Assembly (NCBI GenBank): GCA_964017045.1
Contig: OZ024802.1
Coordinates: forward strand, 12,970,435 to 13,034,434
Direction: 5' to 3'
DNA from: Omphiscola glabra
Lineage: Eukaryota > Mollusca > Gastropoda > Lymnaeidae
Length of the DNA: 64,000 nt
The notes below the pieces were generated by a model. The model was not told the DNA's origin, made no database searches, and saw nothing but the letters and a program-made list of their open reading frames with translations. Positions 11,780 through 23,579 of this stretch are shown here, one piece after another (the first letter of the stretch is position 1; every line of letters starts with the position of its first letter). Position numbers and translations under genes: made by a program.

Positions 11780-13804
11780 AAGAACTGTCTGAACTTCTCC
11801 TCTGCTACAGTTACCGGACAAAACAATAATTAAATAAATTCAACTTTTAATAAGAATAACAATTAATACTAACTTCTGGGAATTTTTTCTTTTTGTTTTG
11901 CCCTCATACTGAACATAGCGTGGCAGCATTATTGATACGCATACCTTTATATAGAGTTATTTTTAGTGATAACGTCATGCAATTAAGTGTAGCGAAATTT
12001 TCGTGACAAAAAATTATGACCAAAAAAGTTACAATTAAAGCCGTGAAATGAAAAAAATGAAATATTTTCAAACTGATTGTTTAAAAACAAATAATTTCCG
12101 CCAAGAGAAACATTTTTTTAAAAGCCTCTGGGCAAATATTTCTCGCGCGTTTCCAAGGCCGCGATGACAGCCACGCTGTACGCGAGCCTTCTGAAAGCTA
12201 TCGACGGTCTGAGTTTAACGCTCTCTGTGTTTGAATTGTTCTTTTCTTTATTCAACCAGGCCGCAACCGGACGAAGAGGTAACCCAAAATGGCGGAGGGA
12301 GATTTCAGCCAGTGAACGATTACGAGGCTTGGGTCTACTCCGCCTTCATTGACGTCATCAATGGCACGTCCGTTATTCGAATTTTCGGACTCCAGGGAAC
12401 CGACTTAAAGAACCGGGTGTTTTGTCACGTGACGGCACAGCGTAAGGTGACGGAGGTTGAGGGGACTAAAGAATTTCTTCCAGATGGACACAATAGTAGG
12501 TAAGAGGACAATGTCTCGTTTTGAAATCACATTTTTAATTTAGCAACCATTCCTAGAATTTAATTTAACAAATTTTGACATTTTCATCGGACAGAAAATT
12601 ATAGTCTTACTATAAATCTTTTGTTTTTTTCCTCCCAAAATCATTAGACTTAATAATTTGATTTACTGATAAATGATGAGAATTTTTATTAATTTTTAAA
12701 ATAATAAATTGAGGAAAATATTAATAGTTTGTTACTATTTTTGAATAGTCAGCCATGTTTTTACAATTTTTCAACTTGTCATAAATAATATTCAGCTCCC
12801 GAAAAAAATACAAAGTGTGATTTGATTTCTTTTGCTTAGAAGTCATATTTAATTTATGATATTTTCAATACAGATTTTGTGCCACGAGCTACGTATGCGC
12901 ATTAGATATGCGGACAGGAAGTCGACCTAATAACGTGGCCCTGACCTTCTACGCGCTAGACACGCCAACCAATCAGCTCCAAGTTTTATATCCCAGAGCG
13001 AGGCTGAGAAACTTTACCGTGTGCCACGCGGCGTTGTTCCGGTACAATAATCCCGGCCAGCTGGTGCAGTCGATTGAGATCAACCGAGTCCTGGGGGCCG
13101 ACCACTTCTACGTATACAACCTAAGCGTCTCCGGCACCACGGATGCCGTGCTGCGCCACTACGAGAAACTCGGCCTCCTCACCGTCATGCAGTGGCGGCT
13201 GCCTCGGGATCAGGTCTGGTACCGCGGTCAAAACCTGGCCATCAACGACTGCGTCTACAGAAACAGGTTGGCGTCGCGGTACGTCGTCATACAGGACACG
13301 GACGAGTTCATCGTGCCCGGCCGCCACAACTCTTGGGGGGAACTCATTGAACACGTTGTGAAGAACAAAAGTTCAACCGCCGGACCCCCTTCACCTACGA
13401 TAGGATCCTTTTCGGTGGAGACCAGCTTTCACTGCGGACAGCCTAACCAATCACAGTGGGACGATATCAAGAAGGAGTTCCCCATGTCGCCAGACGAAGA
13501 GCAGTTTTACAGAAATCACTCTCTCTTTGCGTTTTTGAACCTCTTGCGCATCAGGCCGGTAATGTTCTTCAACAGGTACTGTAAGACGATCGTCAGGCCA
13601 GAGCTCACCCTCTTCGCCGGCATCCACTTCACTCACGTGCACCGCGACTCGTCCAGGCATACAGTGGTCACGAACGACTTGGCCATCGTCCACCACTACA
13701 GGGGCAATAACAAGCCTGAGGTGGTGGACGCTACAATTCTAAAATTTAAAAACGCTATGTACCCACGACTAAAAGCAGCGATTCGGGAATTTCCATTTCT
13801 ATAA
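8959..13804 (+). CDS. GT92-1: glycosyltransferase family 92 protein, three exons
   Basis: Exons are 8959-9209, 12260-12499 and 12874-13804; introns are GT-AG and both phase 2; the product is 473 residues. Residues 1-18 are a basic tail, about 19-36 a membrane anchor (type II), then a stem. Exon 2 has YEAWVYSA and FCHV. Exon 3 holds the GT92 domain: NFTVCHAALF (about 209), EINRVLGADHFYVYN, GQNLAINDCVYRNR, DTDEF at 305-309 (metal-site motif), RPELTLFAGIH and VHHYR (HHY 437-439). N-glycosylation sequons occur near 210, 246 and 378. An alternative start, M13, would keep the anchor. The family transfers hexoses, typically galactose, to glycans in the Golgi; the substrate here is unknown. It is the most divergent of the four paralogs, with many differences from GT92-2 in exon 3. 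AATAAA signals follow at 13930. Confidence 0.93.
9655..10415. repeat. ATCAATCCACC minisatellite inside GT92-1 intron 1
   Basis: Degenerate units of about 11 bp (CATCAATCCAC, CATAAATCAAC). A paralogous array lies at 32085-32830 in the duplicated block. The two open frames here are repeat translations. Confidence 0.9.
10476..12259. other. Distal part of GT92-1 intron 1
   Basis: Holds a poly-C run (about 10698-10717), three copies of a CACAATTCCGGAATTTCTTA-like string (about 10850-10960), a MITE (11437-11686) and a poly-A run of over 30 (about 11744-11777). No exon-like sequence is seen. This part has no counterpart in the second copy of block B. Confidence 0.6.
11437..11686 (-). mobile_element. 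MITE, AAGGGCYGAGTAG ends (copy 1)
   Basis: Ends are inverted: GGCCGAGTAGAAAAAGGACT on the left and AGTACTTTTTCTACTCTGCC on the right. The reverse complement matches the element at 41662-41908 through most of its length, including the CAGCTCGATGTAGCTCTGCA-like middle, so it is the same family in opposite orientation. The target duplication here is not clear. Confidence 0.75.
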
Positions 13805-14193
13805 ACTAACCATTAGCATGCAATTATGATTTTTTAAAACTTTCTTTATATCTTACGATTTCACCAGAAAGAGATCAGGAAAAAAAAAACGATCTAAAAC
13901 GAATAGCGACTAACGATAAAGTGTAACGAAATAAAATAAAAGTGCAAGTCATTGATGGAATCTCACAATAAAAAGGAACAAAAAATTATTCTCTTTACGG
14001 AAAACTAAAGGACGAATAGAAAAACAACAACTAGTACATAGCTTTTAAAAATATGAAAAACATATTGTTTCATTTGTAGAAAACTCTTTCTGCGGCACGT
14101 TCTTGCCTTGAGTTTTTGGTCTTTTGATTTGATTTCAGTTACCTCCCGTAGGCGGTAGCGTTTCTTATGCCCTTTCCCCCCGACAAGCAATCG
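13805..14193. other. GT92-1 3' region
   Basis: AT-rich sequence after the stop, with overlapping polyadenylation-type AATAAA hexamers at 13930-13935 and 13935-13940 and another near 13967. Transcript ends are not determined. No other gene is visible. Confidence 0.5.
13930..13940 (+). promoter_or_regulatory. Putative polyadenylation signals of GT92-1
   Basis: Two overlapping AATAAA hexamers about 126 bp after the stop codon. The motif is common in AT-rich DNA, so this is only suggestive. Confidence 0.4.
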
Positions 14194-14428
14194 TTGCCTT
14201 CCATTGGCCGTCCATTGCCTTCCATTGGCAGTCCATTGTCTTCCATTGACAGTCCATTGCCTTCCATTGGCCGTCCATTGTCTTCCATTGGCCGTCCATT
14301 GCCTTCCATTGGCCGTCCATTGCCTTCCATTGGCCGTCCATTGTCTTCCATTGGCCGTCCATTGCCTTCCATTGGCCGTCCATTTCCTTCCATTGGCCAT
14401 CCATTGCCTTCCATTGGCCGTGCATTTA
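14194..14428. repeat. 21-bp minisatellite
   Basis: About eleven copies of CCATTGCCTTCCATTGGCCG plus T. Variants replace GCC with GTC or TTCC. The 21-bp period keeps all frames open, producing repeat proteins on both strands that I do not consider genes. The left flank contains CCCCCCGACAAG, similar to the flank of the 3.9 kb array. Confidence 0.9.
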
Positions 14429-14487
14429 CTTATGCCCTGACTGGCTTGATAAACCCCTCCGCTGATGTGAGAGTGTTCCTTCACTAA

Positions 14488-14740
14488 AATCAGACTATCA
14501 TTTTAAAAAAAGACTTTCAACTCAAAAACAGACTCTCAAACCAAAAACTGACTCTCAACCCAAAAAACAGACTCTCAACCAAAAAAGACTTTCAGCTCAA
14601 AAACAGATTCTCAAACCAAAAACAGACTCTCAAACCAAAAAAACATACTTTTAACCCATAAACAGAAAAACGACTAATAAAAAATCCAGACTCTACTAAA
14701 AGGAGACTCTCAAGTCAAAAACAGACGGAGACAACAAATT
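14488..14740. repeat. Degenerate AAACAGACTCTCAA repeat
   Basis: Irregular units of about 20-28 bp (ACAGACTCTCAAACCAAAAA). Purine-rich, no coding sequence. Confidence 0.7.
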
Positions 14741-14814
14741 AAACAAAAATGAATTCCCACTAAAAAATCAAAATGCCCTATTCCACTAAACAATTTTCTA
14801 CTTTTGAAAGTACA

Positions 14815-14925
14815 AGATAGATATTGATGGGCATTGCATGGATACAAACAAGATAGACTTTGATGGACATTGCATGGATACAAACAAGATAGACTTTGAT
14901 GGGCATTGCATCGATACAAACTCGG
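14815..14925. repeat. 36-bp repeat, three copies
   Basis: Units contain GATAGACTTTGATGGGCATT followed by GCATGGATACAAACAA. Confidence 0.75.
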
Positions 14926-15207
14926 CACCAAAAAAACAACACCAACATAAAAATTAAAAAAAAAACAAAACAAGAATAAACAAAAGGGGAAACAGTGATA
15001 ACAAAATAATGACGAGAGACCCATTTCCAACTAAACCCGCACCACATATCTACTTTCTCACCTTATAATACATACCGGCTGGAGCGATGCACCGTTGACA
15101 AACGCACTCACAGCTCAAGATGCGGGAGTTTCAGTACGATTTTTCGGCGCAAACTATAGTTACCGAGCAGTGGCCCATTAACACTGTGGTGACCCAACTC
15201 ACGCAAG

Positions 15208-16735
15208 TCTTCTTATATACATAAACTTATCTCTTATATACATAAACTTATCTCTTATATACATAAACTTATCTCTTATATACATAAACTAATCTCTTAT
15301 ATACATAAACTTCTCTCTTATATACATAAACGTATCTCTTATATACATAAACTTATCTCTTATATACATAAACTTATCTCTTATATACATAAACTTATCT
15401 CTTATATACATAAACTTATCTCTTATATACATAAACTTATCTCTTATATACATAAACTTATCTCTTATATACATAAACTTCTCTCTTATATACATAAACT
15501 TCTCTCTTATATACATAAACGTATCTCTTATATACATAAACTTATCTCTTATATACATAAACGTATCTCTTATATACATAAACTTATCTCTTATATACAT
15601 AAACTTATCTCTTATATACATAAACTTATCTCTTATATACATAAACTTATCTCTTATATACATAAACTTATCTCTTATATACATAAACGTATCTCTTATA
15701 TACATAAACTTCTCTCTTATATACATAAACTTATCTCTTATATACATAAACTTATCTCTTATATACATAAACTTATCTCTTATATACATAAACTTATCTC
15801 TTATATACATAAACTTATCTCTTATATACATAAAATTATCTCTTATATACATAAACTTATCTCTTATATACATAAACTTCTCTCTTATATACATAAACGT
15901 ATCTCTTATATACATAAACTTATCTCTTATATACATAAACGTATCTCTTATATACATAAACTTCTCTCTTATATACATAAACTTCTCTCTTATATACATA
16001 AACTTATCTCTTATATACATAAACGTATCTCATATACATAAACGTATCTCTTAGATACATAAACTTATCTCTTATATACATAAACTTCTCTCTTATATTT
16101 ACATAAACTTATCTCTTATATACATAAACGTATCTCTTAGATACATAAACTTATCTCTTATATACATAAACTTATCTCTTATATTTACATAAACTTATCT
16201 CTTATATACATAAACGTATCTCTTAGATACATAAACTTATCTCTTATATACATAAACTTATCTCTTATATACATAAACTTATCTCTTATATACATAAACT
16301 TATCTCTTATATACATAAACTTATCTCTTATATACATAAAATTCTCTCTTATATACATAAACTTATCTCTTATATACATAAACTTCTCTCTTATATACAT
16401 AAACTTCTCTCTTATATACATAAACTTATCTCTTATATACATAAACTTCTCTCTTATATACATAAACTTATCTCTTATATACATAAACGTATCTCTTATA
16501 TTTACATAAACTTATCTCTTATATACATAAACTTATCTCTTATATACATAAACTTCTCTCTTATATACATAAACTTATCTCTTATATACATAAACTTATC
16601 TCTTATATACATAAACTTATCTCTTATATACATAAACTTCTCTCTTATATACATAAACTTATCTCTTATATTTACATAAACTTATCTCTTATATATATAC
16701 ACTTATCTCTTATTACATACACTAATCTCTTGAAT
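15208..16735. repeat. Large 21-bp minisatellite, about 70 copies
   Basis: Unit CTTATCTCTTATATACATAA plus A. Three main variants recur at the same position (CTTATCT, CTTCTCT, CGTATCT), with rarer TTTACATAAA and TTAGATACAT forms. On the minus strand the array reads as an uninterrupted 7-residue repeat (M-Y-I-R-D/E-K/T-F), because 21 is a multiple of three and the unit lacks stops in that frame. No start context, splice sites or non-repeat domain support a gene. Confidence 0.95.
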
Positions 16736-16904
16736 AGTTCACAATAAATCAGCTATAAAAATTCCCCGAGAACATAATCATGACGTCAAACATGTCTGAA
16801 CGTAAAAGTATGACCGCTACCTTAATCGAACATGACCGGCTCAAATACAACACGAACAGGCAATTCACCGAAAATGAAGCATGAGGAGAAACAACAGAGG
16901 GGGG

Positions 16905-17330
16905 GGGGCTTACACTCTCTGGCGTGTTCAGGGCAGCTATGTTGAAACCTGCGTAGTCGCCGCAACTGCTGTTTTTGGAAGATTGTTCCATTCCTTTATT
17001 GTCTTTGGAAGGAATGAGGAGCTCCTGTACTGAGTTCTTGTTTTTAAAAGTCGAAACTGTTTGTCGTGACCTCTTCGCTGTCTGGGGGGGGGGGGGGGGG
17101 GAGATTGACGAGTTTCTGTTTGATACTGGAGCAGTGGACCAGCCCATTTTTGATCTTGTACAACATGGAGAGCCTAGATAGTCGTCGTCGTTCTTCCAAC
17201 GGTGACCACCCTAATGTTTCCAGCATGCTGCCAACACTAGAGGTGTTTCTGTAGCGGTTCATGACAATTGAGTACTGTTCCTTACAAATGTTATTCATTT
17301 CATTTAATTTTAATAGTCTATCGCACAAAG
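16905..17330 (-). mobile_element. LINE 3'-end fragment (reverse transcriptase ORF C-terminus)
   Basis: The minus strand encodes NRYRNTSSVGSMLETLGW, then LSMLYKIKNGLV; after a poly-C/G tract (about 17083-17100) and a frameshift it encodes SSSFLPKTIKEWNNLP. This order is the usual C-terminal tail of CR1/Jockey-like LINE polyproteins. It is 5'-truncated and frame-broken. Confidence 0.8.
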
Positions 17331-18170
17331 AGCTGTAGTATATTTAAGACGGTTTTTTTCTAGTGTTAGTAATAATAATAATAATTAGTCAATCTTGATT
17401 GTAGGATGTAAAAGGTATCAGCAATCTTTATTTATTATTTATCAGTCCTCTATATTCCATTCTTCCGACCAATGTTCCGGTATATAAACACACACACACA
17501 CGCACAGACCCAAACAAATACGGCGTAGGAACAAAAAAATACCAATCCAACAATATAGAAAGTTTATATATATAACAGTTCCCACTGGGAAAACCTCTTG
17601 CGTTAGTTTTAAAAAATACAACATTAGTGTACAACAGGTTCTAAAACAACTGACGCAAATGCCTTTTTAGAGCCATGGAAATATAAGATGAAAAAAATAA
17701 AATTCTTAAACTTGATTGCTCTCAATACAGAGCTTCCTGAAAGGTTCGCCATTTCTATCGCATAACGGTATACTATTTGATGTAGTAGAAACGAGGTAGA
17801 CTGCTGACCTTTGCCGAACATCACTGATTTGTTTTCTTCTATATAGCAACTTGTGGCTTGTAGTCAATGAAAGAATGGCTAGTGAAAACAACTTTTTGGC
17901 AATGGTATATTTTAAAAAATGCACAAGAATCCAGGGTAACAAATAGCCGGTGTAGTGAACTTTTTATTAATTAATACAGGTGTACATTAAAAAATATATA
18001 TAATAATTAATTTCATTTAAAAAAACACGCTTCATCCATAATTAAGGCTCGAAGCGCTATAAAAATACAAAATGCAACAATACAAAATTTACATAGAAGC
18101 CTATAGATAATACAAGGCAATATATGTATATAAATTAAAACATAGTCGCAGCCTGCATCTGCTCTTGGTG

Positions 18171-18218
<48 letters not shown>

Positions 18219-18459
18219 ATGAAATTATGTTCATTTTTTATTTTACTTCATCATCAAGATTTCTAAAAACTAAATCACGAAAACAAATAAATAATACTAA
18301 GTCAAGAGACCTATTTGCCCAATGATGAACATCAATGCTATTTCTGGAATATTTTTTTAAAAACAAAAAGCAATTGCTATTCTTACGGTGACTTTACTTT
18401 GATGGCAAGAGTAAACAAGCTTTAGGATGTTATTTGTTTACGCGTCCAATGTATGAGTG
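17331..18459. other. Intergenic with retroelement tail and microsatellites
   Basis: Near 18025-18065, CACGCTTCATCC and GGCTCGAAGCGCT match the string at 48180-48215, so both are probably the same retroelement 3' tail. A (TA)n tract followed by (TG)n lies at about 18174-18219, and a CA-rich tract at about 17488-17505. No gene. Confidence 0.5.
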
Positions 18460-19020
18460 TTGAGAGATCATCCTGACACCGGTTCTCTTTTAAGCCCATC
18501 TATCTAGTAGTTGGGAGATCATCCTGACACCTGTTCTCTTTTAAGCCCATCTATCTAGTAGTTGGGAGATCATCCTGACACCGGTTCTCTTTTAAGCCCA
18601 TCTATCTAGTAGTTGGGAGATCATCCTGACACCGGTTCTCTTTTAAGCCCATCTATCTAGTAGTTGGGAGATCATCCTGACACCGGTTCTCTTTTAAGCC
18701 CATCTATCTAGTAGTTGGGAGATCATCCTGACACCGGTTCTCTTTTAAGCCCATCTATCTAGTAGTTGGGAGATCATCCTGACACCGGTTCTCTTTTAAG
18801 CCCATCTATCTAGTAGTTGGGAGATCATCCTGACACCGGTTCTCTTTTAAGCCCATCTATCTAGTAGTTGGGAGATCATCCTGACACCGGTTCTCTTTTA
18901 AGCCCATCTATCTAGTAGTTGGGAGATCATCCTGACACCGGTTCTCTTTTAAGCCCATCTATCTAGTAGTTGGGAGATCATCCTGACACCGGTTCTCTTT
19001 TAAGCCCATCTATCTAGTAG
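18460..19020. repeat. 51-bp tandem repeat, 11 copies, near-perfect
   Basis: The unit starts TTGGGAGATCATCCTGACAC, continues CGGTTCTCTTTTAAGCCCAT, and ends CTATCTAGTAG. Copy starts are spaced exactly 51 bp (18511, 18562, 18613 and so on). I see only a few substitutions, in the first two copies. The homologous place near 29500 has a single diverged unit and no array. Confidence 0.95.
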
Positions 19021-19603
19021 GTTTGTCTGTTCAGTGGCCTGCAGTACACACGCAGGGCCGATTGTGGTTAATATTCTCATTGGGTCAAATTATAAATGTT
19101 TGTCAGCTGCTGAAAACATGTATTATTATCTGTGACAAATGTCTGGCTAAGATCACCTTACATTATCACACCAAAACAGATATTTTTTTAAAGTTATATA
19201 ATTTTGATTGTTAGTATTTTACCCCCCCTCCAACCCACTTTACCAAACCACGGATAATTTCACAGGTCCTTGGCTAAACTGCATACTTTGAGAACAATTG
19301 ATTTCAACTTTAAAATGAAAGTCTTAAAATGTTCAAAGCAGAAAGCGGGAAGACAGTTGAGTCAAGATCAAAAATTTATTAAGCTTAGCCCAATACCCAA
19401 TCAATGAATCTTGGTCTTGATACAGATTTATCTTGTTTGGACTTAAAAGTGAAATATAGTCGATAAAAATAATGATGAGAGAGGTAGAAGGGTGTTACAC
19501 GGTTAAATCTAGATCTAAGCTAGGTATCTGATTTCATTTTTTTTTTGGTTGAAAGGGGCATGCCAGTGGATCTAACAAATTTTTCCCCTTCTTTTTAACG
19601 CCC

Positions 19604-21173
19604 CTTATCAGGGACGTCATTTGGGTAGGGCAGGCGCCGCAATCCTCAACGATGGATTTCTCTTTCTTAAAAATAAGTCCACAGTAAAACAATGACAAGA
19701 ACAAAAAGAACAAAATGAAATTATTTGAAAATCAGGAGGTAAATGTATTTAAGAACTGCAACAACGTTAACTTTTCGTTATTTTTATATTAAATTTACTT
19801 TATTAAACATTTTCATTTGCTGGTCTTCAAAGCTACAAACCTGTCAATCACTTTTTCAAAATCAATATCCTTCACCGTATCACTTTCAATTGATAGTAGA
19901 GCCAGATTTAAAAGCATAGACTGCCCAATGGTGGATCGCTTAAAAGTTATTGATAAGCCTTAGTTTTGAAAATCTCCAACTACATGAAGCCACAGACACA
20001 GAGATAGTAAGAAACAATTAAAGACTTTGCAAGAGTGTTGGAAGAGATTCTAAGAGGTCCCATTCAGCTATGAATTTCAAAACAGTGTACGACTTTGTGA
20101 AATTCCAAATCAGCTGCCTTTATGTGTCTTCTTAGCCTCGGTATTTCATTTAAATGTCTTATTCTGATAACTCATCATAGAAAGGGGTTAATTTTGGAAC
20201 GGACACCAATAACTCTTCTTGTCTTGCTGATAGTAAACTCTTGGGTTGAACAGCATCAAATATATCTGCTCTTTCCTTAATCGCCTAGAATCTGATCTGG
20301 AGTTCAGAATGAAATCTATCAATACACTTCAACACCTTCCTACTGCTTTTCTCACAGAGAGAGTCCAGAAGCTATTAATTGTTCTCCTGCAATTCTTTTC
20401 TTAAAACTTAATCTTCTCTCTAAAGAAATTCCATATGGGTCTAATTTTGAAAGTGCCTTTTCAATAGCATGTTCCAACAAGTGACGTCGCTTCTTGTTCA
20501 GAAACAATTTTAAGGCCTAAAGGTAGTGCACCTCTTTGTCAAGAGTAAAGCCTTTGGTTTGCAGATACTTTTGTGTCAGATTAACTTCCTCAAGTAGATC
20601 AGCAAGTAAAAGACCTTGTGCTGCACCTATTACATCCACATTTTCAAGATGATAACATAGAGCTTCAATCGCCGCCACACATTCATCAAACTTTTCTTTC
20701 ACTGTTTTAACAGCAGCATGATGAGCACACCAACATGTTGTTGACAGTCTTTTCACCGACATTTCAGTGTGTTTAATTACAACATCTCGTCGATGACCGG
20801 ATGCAGCAAAGAGGGGAAATATTCTCTCAAGAGTACCAAAAAATGTCATACATGAATGCATTTTCGGAAAAAGGATGTCACTTACGAAAGTTACCGAACA
20901 CTTGCATCGGCTTTGAATCGTGGTCAAATTCTGACCCAATTATATGGTCACCTCATTTATCAATTAAAAAAACTTGAAATTTTAATAAAGCAAGCATTAG
21001 GATTGGTGACATGTGTGGACATTTTAGATGTGATGGGTTATCCTTTGAGGAAATTCGGTTAGACTGAGTAGTGCGTGCTCTGTAAATATGCAGTTTTTCA
21101 ATTTGGTGTCACCTCATGAGATGGTGTCACCCGGTCGGGTCCGCATCCCCCGCAACCTCATAGCTACACAACT
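19604..21173 (-). mobile_element. hAT transposon remnant (copy 1)
   Basis: One end reads CAGGGACGTCATTTGG. The other, on the minus strand, reads CAGTTGTGTAGCTATGAGG followed by GGACCCGACCGGGTGACACC, which resembles hAT ends of the CAGTGGCGTAGCTA type. It encloses a broken transposase on the minus strand. No clean 8-bp target duplication was found, so the limits are approximate. Confidence 0.6.
19813..20939 (-). pseudogene. hAT transposase pseudogene (ZMYM1/DUF4371-like)
   Basis: The N-terminal part is open (20517-20939) and encodes FFGTLERIFPLFAASGHRRD and VKRLSTTCWCAHHAAV, matching the F-F-x-T-x-E and L-S-x-T-R-W-x-A-R blocks of hAT transposases; the expected R of T-R-W-S-A-R is C here. Further along, the C-terminal dimerisation block RSTIGQSMLLNLALLSIE is followed by a stop. 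Stops and frameshifts separate the parts, so it is not functional. Confidence 0.75.
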
Positions 21174-21399
21174 GATTTTAACTCCTTGATTTACTTACCC
21201 CTTTATAAGCATTTCTACCACACGATAAGATTATATCACAAACCTTTGTGAAATCTTCAAGTATAATGAGCATTTCAACACATTTTAAGCGTAATGTGTT
21301 ACTTCATGTACTTCATTGACAAACTGATCGAGGTTGGTACTGCGAAACCTGGGCTTTTTAAAGTAGAATAATTTACTTAATAAGAGTTTGAGATCATTT

Positions 21400-21545
21400 C
21401 AATGGCAGCCTTATAGTAACTATACCTTCTCGTCATTAATGGTAACTATACCTTCTGATTAATAATGGTAACTATGACTTCTGATTAGAAATGGTTACTA
21501 TAACTTCAACCATAGTTACTTACTTCTTGACCAATTATTCTTAAG
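21400..21545. repeat. GGTAACTATACCTTCTGATT repeat
   Basis: About four degenerate copies of a roughly 30-bp unit. The same array with fewer copies lies at about 35715-35800. Confidence 0.65.
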
Positions 21546-23205
21546 AGATGGGTCGTTGTTATAAAATCATTACATTTTCTTCTAAATCTCTTATCAGGAT
21601 TCTTAAATCAAAATGTTAAGAAATTTATATATCTTTAAAACGGAACAAAACTGTACAACTACACTGAAACCAATCTCTACCCAATACGATTCATTATTGA
21701 TCCCAAAAATTGGAAATGTTTCTGTTATTACACTAGACAAATATTTATTCTCAGCACACTAATAAGTACATATTTAAACCACGACAGAATTTAACTATTT
21801 AAACACAAAAGAAATCTAAAGTATTTCTCCTGCGCAGAAAATCAGCCATAAAGGACTCCTTTAGTGACAACAATATCTTAATTATGTTGTAAATGACTGG
21901 ATGACATTCATAACAACTTTCATCAAGGAATGATATCTATATAAGATTTTACTCTGTAATTATACACCTTAGATTTAAGATCTGGAAAAAGAAGAAAAGA
22001 AACTTAGCCTCGTTTGTGTATGATAAAAAAAACACACACCGTTTTGGCCTGTACCGTTTTATTGAGAACCACTGGTCTACACCATTTGTGTCATGCGTCG
22101 TGCAATGTTTTAACGCCGCGTTTCGAGCAGGTGTTGTATCGAGGACGCTGGTGCAGTCAAAAATGATGATGGTGAGACATCGGAAAGCTGTAGGGCCATT
22201 TGTAAAAAAAAAAAATATCATCGTGCGTATTTCGGTGCAGGTGATACCATTTGTGAGATTTAAGAAATAAACGTTAAGAATAGTATAAATAATCAGATTT
22301 ATAGTTGTGGTGAAATGACTTTTAATGGTAGTTGTAGTTGGATAAATCTCGTATGAGTTTGTCCCATGCTCGTGTCTAAGGGATTTATGTTTGATTCAAT
22401 TCAAACACGAAGTGAAATATTTATAATCACATTCACGTATGTATATATAACATAGGTATCCATAAAATAAATTATTGAAATTAACATTTTTTACATAGGC
22501 TTTACAACACTTCATATAAGTTATAACATATAAGGATATGAAATACCTTTGCATATTATTTATATCTAGTTTCTATGGGCTATAGACATTGGCATGACAT
22601 AGAACCCAACATTCATCATAATAGTCGATTGCTTTGTAACACAATTTTATATGATCAGAGCGTTCAAAACGTAACTTTATCAATATAAATAGATTTGATG
22701 ATCTGGCTTGATGTGAGGGGTCTCCGCAATGTTGCCAGTGGTTACCCCAGTCCTCACCTTCATGGCTTCTCAGGGCAGGAACGAAAGTGGACGCCACGGC
22801 AGTGCGTTGTGGAAAATCCTTTCCTTTGTACGTTTTGGGATGTGCACTTCCCAGCAATGTGTCGTGGATGTAGAGAGTCCTTTCAACACGCGGTCCAAAT
22901 GATGCAGGCCGACGACTTGCTCTTCCGAATGGGTATTTGGCGTAGTCCTTGGAATCTGGCCTCAGGGAATTAATCCTCACACTAACTGATAAGATGCAAT
23001 GAATTCTTGCACCACAGCAATATGGCAACATGGCAACCAGGAAGCAATATGTGAAATGATGTAAGAAAAAAGAAGGGAGCAACTTTTCCAATAGTCCAAT
23101 TTGACGCACAGAAAAGGATTGGCCCTCTCCCCACAGTCACATTTGTATTTGCTTTCCACAACACCTAAATTATCCACTATTTTTTCCTCTTAGACCCGTA
23201 TTAAA
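21546..23205. other. Upstream region of GT92-2, no supported gene
   Basis: AT-rich sequence, with an hAT-end-like TTGAGAACCACTGG string near 22058. From 22690 to 22980 a higher-GC stretch is open on the minus strand for 178 codons (22573-23109). The duplicate at about 36940-37235 is broken by indels in that frame, which argues against a conserved protein. Function and origin unknown. Confidence 0.35.
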
Positions 23206-23212
23206 ATAGTAT

Positions 23213-23560
23213 AGGTTCAAAACTCAGCTGCTAGGCTAGTTCTAAAGGCAAAAAAACGTGATCACGTCACACCACTGCTTCATTCACTTCATTGCCTCCC
23301 TGTACAAGCACGCATTGACTACAAACTCTGTGTTCTCTGCCACAATTTTTTTCTCGAATTCATGCCCTTCCTATATAACCGAACTTCTTTCTGCCTACTC
23401 AAAGCTTCGAATGCTTCGCTCCTCTGTAGACGCGCGTATTCTTTCTGTTCCCAATACACTGGAATTCTCTTCCATTACGTATCGACAATACACCAACCAT
23501 CACTGCCTTCAAAACTGCACTCAAAATACATCTCTTTAAACTCGACTATCCTAACTGATT
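23213..23560 (+). mobile_element. CR1/Jockey-like LINE fragment (copy in block A1)
   Basis: The plus strand encodes QNSAARLVLKAKKRDHVTPL, then LHSLHCLPVQARIDYKL, which is a standard C-terminal segment of CR1/Jockey-like reverse transcriptase ORFs. Frameshifts follow. A paralogous fragment is at 37815, and a longer related copy at 46617. Confidence 0.8.
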
Positions 23561-23579
23561 CCCCCCTCTAACCGATAAA

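Noticed and set aside
13121..13696. Minus-strand frames opposite GT92-1 exon 3 (and the same opposite the other three genes)
   Set aside because: Antisense shadows of GC-rich coding exons; the plus strand has the conserved domain and consistent splicing.
14005..14487. Up to 159-codon frames over the 14.2 kb array
   Set aside because: Same explanation: satellite translation on both strands.
15289..16020. 243-codon minus-strand frame made of a 7-residue repeat
   Set aside because: Purely the translation of a 21-bp minisatellite with a stop-free frame; no non-repeat domain, signal, splice site or start context.
18460..19020. Possible CRISPR-like array
   Set aside because: Units are contiguous 51-mers without distinct spacers, in a eukaryotic context; an ordinary tandem repeat.
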